Shown here piece after piece: positions 23,063 to 31,954 of a stretch of DNA of 64,000 nucleotides; positions within the stretch are counted from its first letter, which is position 1, and each line of letters begins with the position of its first letter. The translations under genes were made by a program, and so were the position numbers. The stretch comes from an uncultured Arachnia sp. GTDB lineage: Bacteria > Actinomycetota > Actinomycetes > Propionibacteriales > Propionibacteriaceae. The notes under the pieces were generated by a model. It saw nothing but the letters and a program-made list of their open reading frames with translations. It was not told where the DNA came from and did no database searches. The stretch is from assembly GCA_947493995.1 (NCBI GenBank), contig CANLTJ010000004.1, positions 186,001 to 250,000 on the forward strand, written 5' to 3'.

Positions 23063-23878
23063 TCAGGCCTTGACGCTGGCCTGACGGCGGGTGACGATCA
23101 CAGCGGTGCCGGCGATGGCGAGGGCGCCAATCAGGGCTGCTGCGGTTCCTGCGGACGAGCCTGGACCTTCGGCGCCTGTGGAGGGCATTCCCGGCTCATC
23201 GCCTGCTTCCATGAGGTCGACGGACTGGGTGGCCAGAGCGAGGCTGCCGCCCTCAAGGCTTCCCCAGGCGTAGACGATGAGGTTCTTGCCGTCTTCCACC
23301 GCGACGTCGGCGGGGCCGAGGACAACGGTGTCGGTGCCGGCGGCAACCACATCGACATTCAGAGTGCCTGCCGCGATGTTCAGCATGGCCTCGTTCGGGT
23401 TCTCCAGCGCGCTGATGACTGCTGTTCCGCCAGCGCGTACATCCACGGCCGGGGCGGCTGCGACATGGCGGACGGTGATGCGGCCGCCTTCCGCGGAGGC
23501 GGAGGTGTCATTCACGAACGGCGTCAGCATCGGGGTGCCGTCTGCGCCGAGGTGTGCCGCCACCGTGATGTTGGCGCCACCGGGGACGGTCACACCATTG
23601 GCTTCGATGATGGCGTCGGCATCGCCGTCCGCGGCGTCGCCAGCAACGACCTTCAGGTCGTAGTCGCCAGCAGGCAGCATCAGGGGATCGGTCAGTGTGC
23701 CGGGAGTGAAGTCATCCAGGAGCCTGTCGCCATTGGCGTAGACGTCGACGGTGGCATCGGGGACGGCGTGGAGAATGGAGACGGTGGCCTCGTGGTTGTC
23801 CGCTACTGCTGCGGGAACGACGAGGAGTGAGGAGGCCAGGCCAAGTGAGCCGGCCGCAAGAAGTCGCTGCAACTTCAT
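23063..23878 (-). CDS. DUF4397-domain surface protein with MPSTG sorting-like tail
   Basis: A 271-residue exported protein. A signal peptide ends at AAVAD, and two DUF4397 beta-rich halves follow (TVSILHAVPDATVDVYANG and the related ITVRHVAAAPAVDVRAGG). The C-terminus has MPSTGAEG, a hydrophobic span and RRQASVKA. That is the layout of a sortase substrate, with Met in place of Leu in LPxTG. ATG 23878 is supported by AAAGGA upstream. The in-frame extension to 23920 is unlikely. No sortase gene is in the window. Function of the domain is not known. Confidence 0.88.
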   Translation of the reverse strand: MKLQRLLAAGSLGLASSLLVVPAAVADNHEATVSILHAVPDATVDVYANGDRLLDDFTPGTLTDPLMLPAGDYDLKVVAGDAADGDADAIIEANGVTVPGGANITVAAHLGADGTPMLTPFVNDTSASAEGGRITVRHVAAAPAVDVRAGGTAVISALENPNEAMLNIAAGTLNVDVVAAGTDTVVLGPADVAVEDGKNLIVYAWGSLEGGSLALATQSVDLMEAGDEPGMPSTGAEGPGSSAGTAAALIGALAIAGTAVIVTRRQASVKA

Positions 23879-24007
23879 GGGATCGATCCTTTCGGTACGA
23901 GTAGGGGTGGCGATTGCCACCCTCTGACCAGTACTTCGCGCCGGGCGTGCCCTTCGGATGCACCTGGATCGACAAATTCTTCGATATGGAGGGGTGTTGG
24001 CTCGACG

Positions 24008-27000
24008 TCAGGGCTTGAACCGCACCATGTTGTTGAACACCCACCCCTGCGACGGGGAGTAGAGCCATCCGCCGTTCGGCTGTTTCTCCGCCGCAACAAA
24101 GCTGGTCCAGATGTAGGAGCGGCACCCGTTGCGACCCGTCGCAGCAGTGTCGCACTCCGTCTTCCACCGGCGTCCACCGGCTGCTGTCCACTGCCCCGTA
24201 CTGGCCAAGGGATTCGTCTTCCACGCCGCCCGGGTCATCCTCGGCAGGTAGGTCATGTTGTTGAACACCCAACCGTTGGAGGTGCGATACGTGCCGTCAA
24301 CGAGATCGACGGTCGTCCCCCAGATGTCCGTGCGGCATCTGAGCGTCTGCGAGTACGGCTCACACGTGGTGTGCCAGTGACGGCCATTGACGAAGTGCAG
24401 ACCCGGAGTTGAGTAGACGTCAACCGGGGTGGGGGACGGCGACGAAGGGGGGCGCGTCGGCGGATCCTTGGTGGCCACGACGGTGGGAGTGATAGTGACC
24501 GTCGACGTCATGGTGGTCGTCGTCGTCACAGTGGGTGTGACGATGAGGGTCGGAGTGATCGTCACCGTCGGGGTCGTGGTGATCGTCGGCGTGACGGTGA
24601 CTGTGGGTGTCACCGTGAGCGTCGGAGTGACGGTGAGAGTGGAAGTGACCGTGACGGTGGGTGCAGGCGTGGACGTGGCCGTGGTGTCGACGGTGATGTC
24701 CACCACCTGTGGCGCCACCCGCGCTCGCTGGTTGGCGGCCGATGCATTGACGACAACCCTGAACACATCTCCGTCGACTGCATCCGCCGGGACCTGAAGA
24801 GCAACTCTCGCAGTGGCCGTGGTTGCGACGGCAATCCCGGGAACGGCGACGCTGGCTTCCGGGCCATTGATGGTCGCGGTATTGCCCTCGGCCGTGAGGC
24901 TCACCAGTTCTGCCGTGTGACCCAGGACGTGGGCGCTGAAGGCGCGGGAGTCCCCGGGTGCTCCGCTCGTGGTGAGGATGGCGTCGAAAGCCACCACTTC
25001 ACCCGCGGCGGCACTCATCGCGGCGGGGACCTCCAGGCTGAGCGTGGCCGCGGGCCGGACGGAGGAATTGGCACTGTTGGAACGGCCGTCCCAGATTCCC
25101 AGGTCCGTCAACACCTTGTACGCCATCTTCTGGTGCGCCTGTGCGGTGAGTTGGCCGTCCTCGAACCAAGTGGATGGCACGGTTGTGCTGTTGGTCAGAC
25201 GCATTTCCGCGGCGAGGTCGATGACGAAGGCCCGGTGCGCGGCAGCTGCCGCGCGCATGGCCTCGTTGCCCTCCGGCGACGTGCGCTCAAGCAGCGGTGA
25301 TGTCATCAGAACAGGGGTGCTTCCCAGCGCCCGGACTGCCGCGATGGCGTCGCCCAGCTGCTGCGCATAGGCGTCTGTGCCACCCGCTGCCGTGATGTCG
25401 GATTCCACCAGCGGGAGCAGCACCAGACGAGATTCGGGCAGGGCGGGCTGCGTTTCCAGCCAGGCGATCCTCGCGGGCAGCGACGCCGCCCCCGGCGTCG
25501 CCGTGACGACGTAGTCGCGCCGGTGTCCGCGTTCCCAGCGGTTGCGTTCCGAGAGAATCTGGGGCCAGGATCGCCATCCGTCGTCCGGCGCGTTGAGCTG
25601 CGCCTCCTCTCCCAGAATGACCAGCGGCACCGAAGTGCTGGTGGGGCTGCCGAACCCGAGGAAGGCGTTCACGAAGTCCGCGGCGGGGGTGACTGCGCCC
25701 CTCTCCACCAGGAAGTTGAAAGGTTCGGCGGGCTGGGCCCATGACCAGAATCGTTCCACGGAGCCGACGAAACCGTCGATGACGCCATCGTCGCTGTCGG
25801 GCATGCCCCCAATGTGCAGGGAGTCGATGGTGACAACATCGGCCCCGAAGATCTGCCGGGGTGCCACCGACACAGTGAGGCCATCCACGAACAGCCGGGT
25901 GCCACCGTCCCCGGCAGCCAGCGCCACAGTGTGCTTCTCCCCGTCGTCGAGTCCCATGTCGGGTGAGGAGAGGGTGAGCAGCGATGTGCCGGCGTTGGAC
26001 ACCTCCACTTGGACGCCACCGTCGACGCTCACCACCTTCAGGTAGGAATCGGTGCGGGACGAGTCGTGCAGGGCGAACAGCACGCCGGGGGCCCGGGTGG
26101 TGGTGGAGAACCGTGCAAGGTAAGTGCCCTCCACCTGCCGATGGATGGGGAGGTCTGCAAGGTCGCTGCTGCGATCTTCGATCCGCTCGCCGGTGAAGGC
26201 GCCGGGGAACTGGTATCCATAGGTCTGCTGAACCGGGGTGTTGAGGGTGGGGGAGCTGCCCGGCTTCAGCCCGCCGGCAGGGAGGTCGTTCTCGGCGCCA
26301 ATGCCGCTCGAGGTGTCCCATCGGCCAAAGGTTTCGAAGAAGTTGCGCGTGAACTGCCAGTGTCCGTGGGCGCTCGGGTGGATGTTGTCGCCGTACCAGA
26401 GGTCGGGGGCTTCGCCGGCGTTGGCATGCTGCCAGTCGCCGTAGTTGTCGACGAGGACCACGCGATGCTGCGCGGCCACCTCGCGCATCGCCTGGACGTA
26501 GAGGGGATAGTCGGCCCTGGCTCCGCTGGCGCCGCCCCGGATGGGATTGGATGTGGCGAAGACGGGGATGGCGTCCTCGGCACGCGTCTTGTCGATGATG
26601 GCCGCCAGGTTTGCCCTGAACATCGCCAGGCTCTGCCCCGTGCTCGTGGCAGCATCGTTCATGCCGATCATCGTGACCACCACGTCGGGGTCGTAGCGGC
26701 CTGCGCGCTCCTCGAAGGTGTCGTTGATCCCGATGGTGTTGTTCCCCGCACCTGCCGTGTCTCCTGAGATGGCGGTGTTGACCACCAGATCACGACCATT
26801 GCCCAACTCGGCCAGACGGGCTGCCACCTGTTCCGACCAGGAGCGGTAGCCGTAGGTGTGCAATGCGCCGTGCGTAATGGAGTCACCGGTGAACACCCAC
26901 GTTGCCGGTTCGCTCCGATCTTCCTGCACGAGGGCGAGCAGCTCAGCGAAATCCGGAAGCGCGACGGGGTATCTGTTGATCGCCGAGTCCGTGCCAATTC

Positions 27001-27664
27001 CCTGCATCTCTGAGGGGGTCATACGCCCGTCCATGATGGCGATCCGGTTGATGCTGCCCGTGAAGAAATTCGTCCATGTGTCGTCAGCGCCGGCCATCGC
27101 GCCGACGTGCACGCTGTCCAGCCCTTCGATTGACGCCAGGAACGCGTCGCTGGTTCCGAAGTACACCGGACTGGCGTCGAGGTGGATCCAGAGGAAGCCG
27201 CGATCAACGACGACGTGCACCTGGTGTGCCTCGCCCGCAACCACCTTGGCATCGATCGTCTCGTCGATCAGCGTCATGCCGCCCGTGGTCACCCGCCACC
27301 TCAGGGAATCACCCTCCAGGCTCAGCACGGCCGCATCGGCCGGGTCCGCGCTGGAGAACAGGTGCGCGATCGTCTGGCTACCGGTGGTTGTCGCCGGGGT
27401 GAAGTTCACCTGGATCGTGCCCTCAGGCAAGGACGCCGCGGACGCCATGCCGTCCGCTCCGGGACCGTAACCGCGATGCTCGGACCCATCGAAGGTGCTG
27501 TCGGCATGGCCGGGAGCCCAGCCGAAACCGAACACCAGACTGGATTGGGCGTCCACCGGCTCCTCGGCCCGGGCGGCGGATTGGCCGAGGCTCAGCGTTG
27601 TCAGGAACACGGCCAGTACCACGAGGCAGGCAGTCACCTGGCGTCTTTCGTCATTGAAGCGCAT
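24008..27664 (-). CDS. Secreted multidomain SGNH esterase with C-terminal duplicated Cys/Trp module
   Basis: A 1218-residue exported protein. ATG 27664 (MRFNDERRQ) gives a clean signal peptide; the longer frame upstream overlaps the divergent glycosylase gene and is not coding. In order it has: a LamG-like beta-sandwich (about 45-200); an SGNH hydrolase with GDSITHG, GMND and the Asp-His end NIHPSAHGH (about 215-430); a second LamG-like domain (about 460-640); and a second SGNH-like fold whose nucleophile motif is replaced by LGEEAQL, so probably inactive. A beta-sandwich and a long Thr/Val/Pro linker lead to the same terminal module as in the GH35 enzyme. Likely removes acyl groups from carbohydrates outside the cell. 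Confidence 0.87.
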   Translation of the reverse strand: MRFNDERRQVTACLVVLAVFLTTLSLGQSAARAEEPVDAQSSLVFGFGWAPGHADSTFDGSEHRGYGPGADGMASAASLPEGTIQVNFTPATTTGSQTIAHLFSSADPADAAVLSLEGDSLRWRVTTGGMTLIDETIDAKVVAGEAHQVHVVVDRGFLWIHLDASPVYFGTSDAFLASIEGLDSVHVGAMAGADDTWTNFFTGSINRIAIMDGRMTPSEMQGIGTDSAINRYPVALPDFAELLALVQEDRSEPATWVFTGDSITHGALHTYGYRSWSEQVAARLAELGNGRDLVVNTAISGDTAGAGNNTIGINDTFEERAGRYDPDVVVTMIGMNDAATSTGQSLAMFRANLAAIIDKTRAEDAIPVFATSNPIRGGASGARADYPLYVQAMREVAAQHRVVLVDNYGDWQHANAGEAPDLWYGDNIHPSAHGHWQFTRNFFETFGRWDTSSGIGAENDLPAGGLKPGSSPTLNTPVQQTYGYQFPGAFTGERIEDRSSDLADLPIHRQVEGTYLARFSTTTRAPGVLFALHDSSRTDSYLKVVSVDGGVQVEVSNAGTSLLTLSSPDMGLDDGEKHTVALAAGDGGTRLFVDGLTVSVAPRQIFGADVVTIDSLHIGGMPDSDDGVIDGFVGSVERFWSWAQPAEPFNFLVERGAVTPAADFVNAFLGFGSPTSTSVPLVILGEEAQLNAPDDGWRSWPQILSERNRWERGHRRDYVVTATPGAASLPARIAWLETQPALPESRLVLLPLVESDITAAGGTDAYAQQLGDAIAAVRALGSTPVLMTSPLLERTSPEGNEAMRAAAAAHRAFVIDLAAEMRLTNSTTVPSTWFEDGQLTAQAHQKMAYKVLTDLGIWDGRSNSANSSVRPAATLSLEVPAAMSAAAGEVVAFDAILTTSGAPGDSRAFSAHVLGHTAELVSLTAEGNTATINGPEASVAVPGIAVATTATARVALQVPADAVDGDVFRVVVNASAANQRARVAPQVVDITVDTTATSTPAPTVTVTSTLTVTPTLTVTPTVTVTPTITTTPTVTITPTLIVTPTVTTTTTMTSTVTITPTVVATKDPPTRPPSSPSPTPVDVYSTPGLHFVNGRHWHTTCEPYSQTLRCRTDIWGTTVDLVDGTYRTSNGWVFNNMTYLPRMTRAAWKTNPLASTGQWTAAGGRRWKTECDTAATGRNGCRSYIWTSFVAAEKQPNGGWLYSPSQGWVFNNMVRFKP

Positions 27665-27802
27665 GAGTGGAGTGTAGTAGCGTCGAGGCTGGTCGTGTCC
27701 ACAAATTTGCTGTAGGTGCGCAATATTCGCGCAGTTGGCCGCCCGGGATGTCCGGCCATTTCTTCGCGGGTGACCACGTCCCTCGGCGGCTACTCTGTGG
27801 TT

Positions 27803-28696
27803 ATGCCTGAAGGACACGTCATCCACCGTCTGGCCGCCCGGCTCAGTGCGGTCTTCGGTGGGGACGCAGTGTCCGTCGACTCCCCGCAGGGATTGTTCTC
27901 CGTGGAGGCGTCGCGTCTTGACGGCGCGACCCTCATGGGTGCGGAGGCGGTGGGCAAACACCTGTTCATCGAGTTCGACGTGCCGGATCCCCGCTGGATC
28001 CACATTCATCTCGGGCTCATCGGGAGACTGAGGATTGAGCACCAGTCCCCGGTGCGCGGTCAGATCAGACTGAGAATCTCCGACGGCGAAACCGAAGCGC
28101 TGCTCAGTGGACCGCAATGGTGCAGAAGCGTCACGACTGCCCAGCGGGACGACGTCATCAGCTCCTCCGGACCGGATCCGTTGCGCGAGGACGCGGATCC
28201 CGATCGGGGCTTCGACAGGGTCACGCGCTCGGGCAAAACGATCGCGGCACTGCTCATGGACCAGCGCATTGCCGCAGGCGTGGGCAACATCTTCCGCGCC
28301 GAGGTGCTCTTCCGTCACCGGCTGCGGCCATCGACGCCGGGGCGCGAGATTGATCGCCGCACCTGGCAGATCATCTGGGACGACCTGGTGCAGATCATGC
28401 GTAGCGGATTCCTCACGGGACGCATCGACACCGTCCGCGACGAGCATCTTCCGGAAGCGCAGGGGCGGGCAGCCCGACGGGACCGCCACGGCGGGGAGGT
28501 CTACGTCTATCGTCGCGCCGGGCAGGAGTGCCTCGTGTGCGGCAGCACCGTGCGCTCCGCAGTGCTGGAAGGTCGCAACATGTACTGGTGCCCTCGATGC
28601 CAACGCCGCAAACGCGCTGTCGGCCCCTCAACCGGCGCAGCGACAGTCACCGCCACACAACCTGCGCGATTCACACCATCAGGCGTGCATTCCTGA
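27803..28696 (+). CDS. DNA glycosylase/AP lyase of the Fpg/Nei family (Nei2-like)
   Basis: Base-excision repair enzyme for oxidised bases. The chain begins MPEGH, so Pro1 and Glu2 (the Schiff-base and acid residues) are intact. A helix-two-turn-helix region (DQRIAAGVGNIFRAEVLF) and a C-terminal zinc finger (CLVCG and CPRCQ) follow. The 297-residue length fits actinobacterial Nei homologues. ATG 27803 is fixed by the need for proline at position 2. It lies divergent from the SGNH esterase gene. Confidence 0.93.
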   Translation: MPEGHVIHRLAARLSAVFGGDAVSVDSPQGLFSVEASRLDGATLMGAEAVGKHLFIEFDVPDPRWIHIHLGLIGRLRIEHQSPVRGQIRLRISDGETEALLSGPQWCRSVTTAQRDDVISSSGPDPLREDADPDRGFDRVTRSGKTIAALLMDQRIAAGVGNIFRAEVLFRHRLRPSTPGREIDRRTWQIIWDDLVQIMRSGFLTGRIDTVRDEHLPEAQGRAARRDRHGGEVYVYRRAGQECLVCGSTVRSAVLEGRNMYWCPRCQRRKRAVGPSTGAATVTATQPARFTPSGVHS

Positions 28697-28729
28697 CTGC
28701 TCCTGGCGATCATTGTTAGGCTGACACCC

Positions 28730-29446
28730 ATGCAGCTGACCGCTTACCGGGCCTGGCTTTTTGACCTCGACGGAGTCATCACACCCACCGCTGAAGTGCA
28801 CATGCGGGCGTGGGCGGACATGTTCAACACATTCCTCTCCTCGCGCGGCATCGATGAGCGCTACCGCGACGACGACTACTTCCGCCACGTCGACGGCAAA
28901 CCCCGCTACGACGGGGTGCGCGACTTTCTCAGGTCGCGCGACATCGAGTTGCCGGAGGGGACCCCCGACGACGATCCGCACCAGGAGACGGTGTGCGGTC
29001 TCGGGAACCGCAAGAACGCTGTGTTCAACGACATCCTGCAACGAGACGGTGTCACGGCCTACCCCGGCTCCGTGGCACTGCTGGACCAGCTGCGGGATCT
29101 GGGCCTGGAGGTCGCGGTGGTGTCCTCCTCGCGCAACGCCGTCGAGGTGCTGCGGGCAGCGGGACTGTCGGACCGGTTCGAGGTGGTGGTCGACGGCAAC
29201 GTGGCCAGGGACCACGGGCTTCGCGGCAAACCCGCACCCGACACCTACGAGTTCGCGTCCGACGAGCTGGGCGTCCCCCACGAGCACTCCATCGTCATCG
29301 AGGACGCGCTTTCGGGAGTTGCCGCCGGAGCGGCGGGTGCGTTCGGTCTCGTGGTGGGCGTCGACCGCGGTGTCGGTGAGCGAGAGCTGATCAGGGCCGG
29401 CGCGGACGTCGTCGTCTCCGATCTCGCGGAGTTGATGAACGCATGA
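28730..29446 (+). CDS. HAD-superfamily hydrolase, beta-phosphoglucomutase type
   Basis: A 238-residue HAD protein with motif I FDLDGVITPTAEVH, motif II VVSSSRN and motif IV IEDALSGVAAG, and the helical cap of subfamily IA. Its ATGA overlap with the GH65 phosphorylase gene strongly suggests the pair works as in other disaccharide phosphorylase operons. There the phosphorylase releases beta-glucose 1-phosphate and this enzyme turns it into glucose 6-phosphate. A plain sugar phosphatase remains possible. Confidence 0.87.
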   Translation: MQLTAYRAWLFDLDGVITPTAEVHMRAWADMFNTFLSSRGIDERYRDDDYFRHVDGKPRYDGVRDFLRSRDIELPEGTPDDDPHQETVCGLGNRKNAVFNDILQRDGVTAYPGSVALLDQLRDLGLEVAVVSSSRNAVEVLRAAGLSDRFEVVVDGNVARDHGLRGKPAPDTYEFASDELGVPHEHSIVIEDALSGVAAGAAGAFGLVVGVDRGVGERELIRAGADVVVSDLAELMNA

Positions 29447-31953
29447 GACGCGCAGTGGCGGCAGATCCGCTGAACCGGTCGAGGTATCCCCTCGATGAGT
29501 GGCGGCTCGTGGAGGTGGAGCCTCCGTCGATCGATCAGCTGGGCACCACCGAATCCTTGTTCTCGGTGAGCAACGGATACTTGGGGATGCGCGGCAACCC
29601 GGAGGAGGGCCGCAAGTCCTTCGCACACGGCACCTACATCAACGGCTTCCACGAGACGTGGCGCATCCGCCACGCCGAGGAGGCATTCGGTTTCGCCGAC
29701 ACCGGACAGACGATCGTCAACGTCCCGGACACCAAGACGATGAAGCTGTACGTGGACGATGAGCCGCTCATGCTTCCTCAAGCAGACCTGGAGAGCTACG
29801 AACGCGCCCTCGATTTCCGCTCGGGCGCACTCACCCGTTCCCTGATCTGGCGGACACCCTCTGGTAAGCGGGTGGAAGTGAAGTCCAGCCGCATGGTGTC
29901 GTTCACGGACAGGCACGTGGTGTTCTACGAGATGGAGATCGCCATGCTGGACGGCGATGCCCCCGTCGTCGTCAGTTCTCAGATCCTGAACCGTCAGGAC
30001 GGCTTCGACGACTACCGCCGCCCGGAAGCCGGCATGCAGAAGAAGTTCGACCCGCGTCGTTCGAGCCAGATGAACGGGCGCGTCCTGCAACCGCAGAGCC
30101 ACTGGTCCGTGGGCAACCGCATGGCCATCGGCTACGAGACGACGGCCTCCGGCATGACGCTGGCCGTGGCCACGGATCACTACATCGACACCGAGAACGT
30201 CTACGAATCGATCACGGCCGCCGAGGACGACATGGGCCGCCAGATCTACCGGATAGAGGCCGAGCACGGGCGTCCCATCTCCATTCGGAAGGCCGCCGTC
30301 TACCACTCCTCACGCGGAGTGCCCGTCCCCGAGCTGTTCGACCGCTGCCGGCGCACACTCGATCGGGTCCGTGACAAGGGCTTCGAGCACTACTGGAAGA
30401 CGCAGCGCCAGTGGCTCAACGGCTTCTGGCTCAACGCCGACGTGGTGATCGAGGGCCAACCGGCCCTGCAGCAGGCCACGCGGTGGTGCCTGTTCCAGCT
30501 GGCCCAGGCCACTGCTCGAAGCGACCAGTTGGGCATCCCCGCGAAGGGGCTCACGGGCTCCGGCTACGAGGGACACTATTTCTGGGACACCGAGATCTAC
30601 CTCGTGCCGTTCCTGATCCACACGAATCCGCGGGTGGCCCGCAATGTGCTGCGCTTTCGTGTGGGGCTGCTTCCCAAGGCCCGTGACCGCGCTCGCGTGC
30701 TGTCACAGCAGGGGGCCCTGTTCCCGTGGCGCACCATCAACGGTGAGGAGGCGTCGGCCTACTATGCGGCCGGCACAGCGCAGTACCACATCGACGCCGA
30801 CGTGGCATTCGCCTTCGCGAAGTACCGGGACCTGACCGGGGACACCGAGTTCATGTATCGGGACGGCGCAGCCGTGCTGGTGGAAACGGCTCGGCTGTGG
30901 GCGGACATGGGCTTCTGGCGGACCGAGGGCGACGGCAAGCGCAGTTTCCACATTCACGGCGTGACGGGCCCGGATGAGTACACCACCGTCGTGAACAACA
31001 ACATGTTCACCAATGTCATGGCGCGAGCCAACCTTCGCTCAGCCGCCAGTCTGATGCGTGAGATGGAGGACCGCGACATGGCGGCTTTCACTCGCGTCAA
31101 GGATGCACTGGAGTTGAGGAAGGCGGAGATCGAGGAGTGGGACCGCTGCGCCGACGGCATGGTGGTGCTCTTCGACGAGACCCTCGGAATCCATCCCCAG
31201 GACGACACCTTCCTGGAGGGGGAGTTGTGGGACCTGGACAACACTGACCCGGACAAGTACCCGCTGCTGCTCCACTACCACCCGTTGGTCATTTACCGCT
31301 TCCAGGTGATCAAACAGACCGACGTGGTGCTCGCGCTGTTCCTGCAGGGAGACCAGTTCTCGCCTGAACAAAAGCGGGCTGACTTCCAGTACTACGACCC
31401 CATCACCACTGGCGATTCCACCCTGTCCGCGGTGGTCCAATCCATCGTCGCGGCCGAGGCCGGGTACCAGGAGATGGCCATGGACTATTTCCGCAGCGGC
31501 CTGTACGTCGACCTGGCGGACCTGCACAACAACACGCGCGACGGCGTGCACATCGCGTCGACCGGGGGCGTCTGGAATGCGCTGGTCTATGGCTTCGCTG
31601 GCATGCGTGACTACCACGGCAAAGTGACCTTCGACCCCAGATTGCCGAAGGACTGGCCCAGCCTCGATTTCCCGCTGCACCAACAGGGTTCCCGAATCCG
31701 GGTGCACCTGGAGAGAACCCACATCACGTTTGCGCTGGAGGAAGGGCATCCGGTGGACGTCTCCGTCCGTGGTGAAACCGTCTCGGTCAACAGCGGTGAC
31801 CCCATTCGCGTCGAGCTGGATGGTCAGGGCCCCTCCCTGCCGTCGTTGGAGGCCGTGCACCCGGTGTCAGGCAACAGGCGATCCGACGGGTCCGTCATCA
31901 CGGCGGTGGTCCCCGAGCCGCATCTGCAGGATGTGTCGGGGCCCACTGACTGA
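29443..31953 (+). CDS. GH65 disaccharide phosphorylase
   Basis: Inverting phosphorylase that splits an alpha-glucosyl disaccharide (maltose, trehalose, kojibiose or nigerose) with phosphate to give beta-glucose 1-phosphate and glucose. The 836-residue chain has the N-terminal beta-sandwich, the (alpha/alpha)6 barrel and the C-terminal sheet. Visible signatures are YEGHYFWDTEIYLVPF and HGVTGPDEYTTVVNNN, with the general acid Glu512 in GPDEY. The specific disaccharide cannot be settled from sequence reading. It is cytoplasmic, overlaps the HAD gene by four bases and is followed after one base by an unknown gene. Confidence 0.93.
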   Translation: MRRAVAADPLNRSRYPLDEWRLVEVEPPSIDQLGTTESLFSVSNGYLGMRGNPEEGRKSFAHGTYINGFHETWRIRHAEEAFGFADTGQTIVNVPDTKTMKLYVDDEPLMLPQADLESYERALDFRSGALTRSLIWRTPSGKRVEVKSSRMVSFTDRHVVFYEMEIAMLDGDAPVVVSSQILNRQDGFDDYRRPEAGMQKKFDPRRSSQMNGRVLQPQSHWSVGNRMAIGYETTASGMTLAVATDHYIDTENVYESITAAEDDMGRQIYRIEAEHGRPISIRKAAVYHSSRGVPVPELFDRCRRTLDRVRDKGFEHYWKTQRQWLNGFWLNADVVIEGQPALQQATRWCLFQLAQATARSDQLGIPAKGLTGSGYEGHYFWDTEIYLVPFLIHTNPRVARNVLRFRVGLLPKARDRARVLSQQGALFPWRTINGEEASAYYAAGTAQYHIDADVAFAFAKYRDLTGDTEFMYRDGAAVLVETARLWADMGFWRTEGDGKRSFHIHGVTGPDEYTTVVNNNMFTNVMARANLRSAASLMREMEDRDMAAFTRVKDALELRKAEIEEWDRCADGMVVLFDETLGIHPQDDTFLEGELWDLDNTDPDKYPLLLHYHPLVIYRFQVIKQTDVVLALFLQGDQFSPEQKRADFQYYDPITTGDSTLSAVVQSIVAAEAGYQEMAMDYFRSGLYVDLADLHNNTRDGVHIASTGGVWNALVYGFAGMRDYHGKVTFDPRLPKDWPSLDFPLHQQGSRIRVHLERTHITFALEEGHPVDVSVRGETVSVNSGDPIRVELDGQGPSLPSLEAVHPVSGNRRSDGSVITAVVPEPHLQDVSGPTD

Positions 31954-31954
31954 G

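Noticed and set aside
27665..28603. N-terminal extension of the SGNH esterase frame
   Set aside because: It runs through the divergent Fpg/Nei-type gene on the opposite strand, and a clean signal peptide begins only at ATG 27664.
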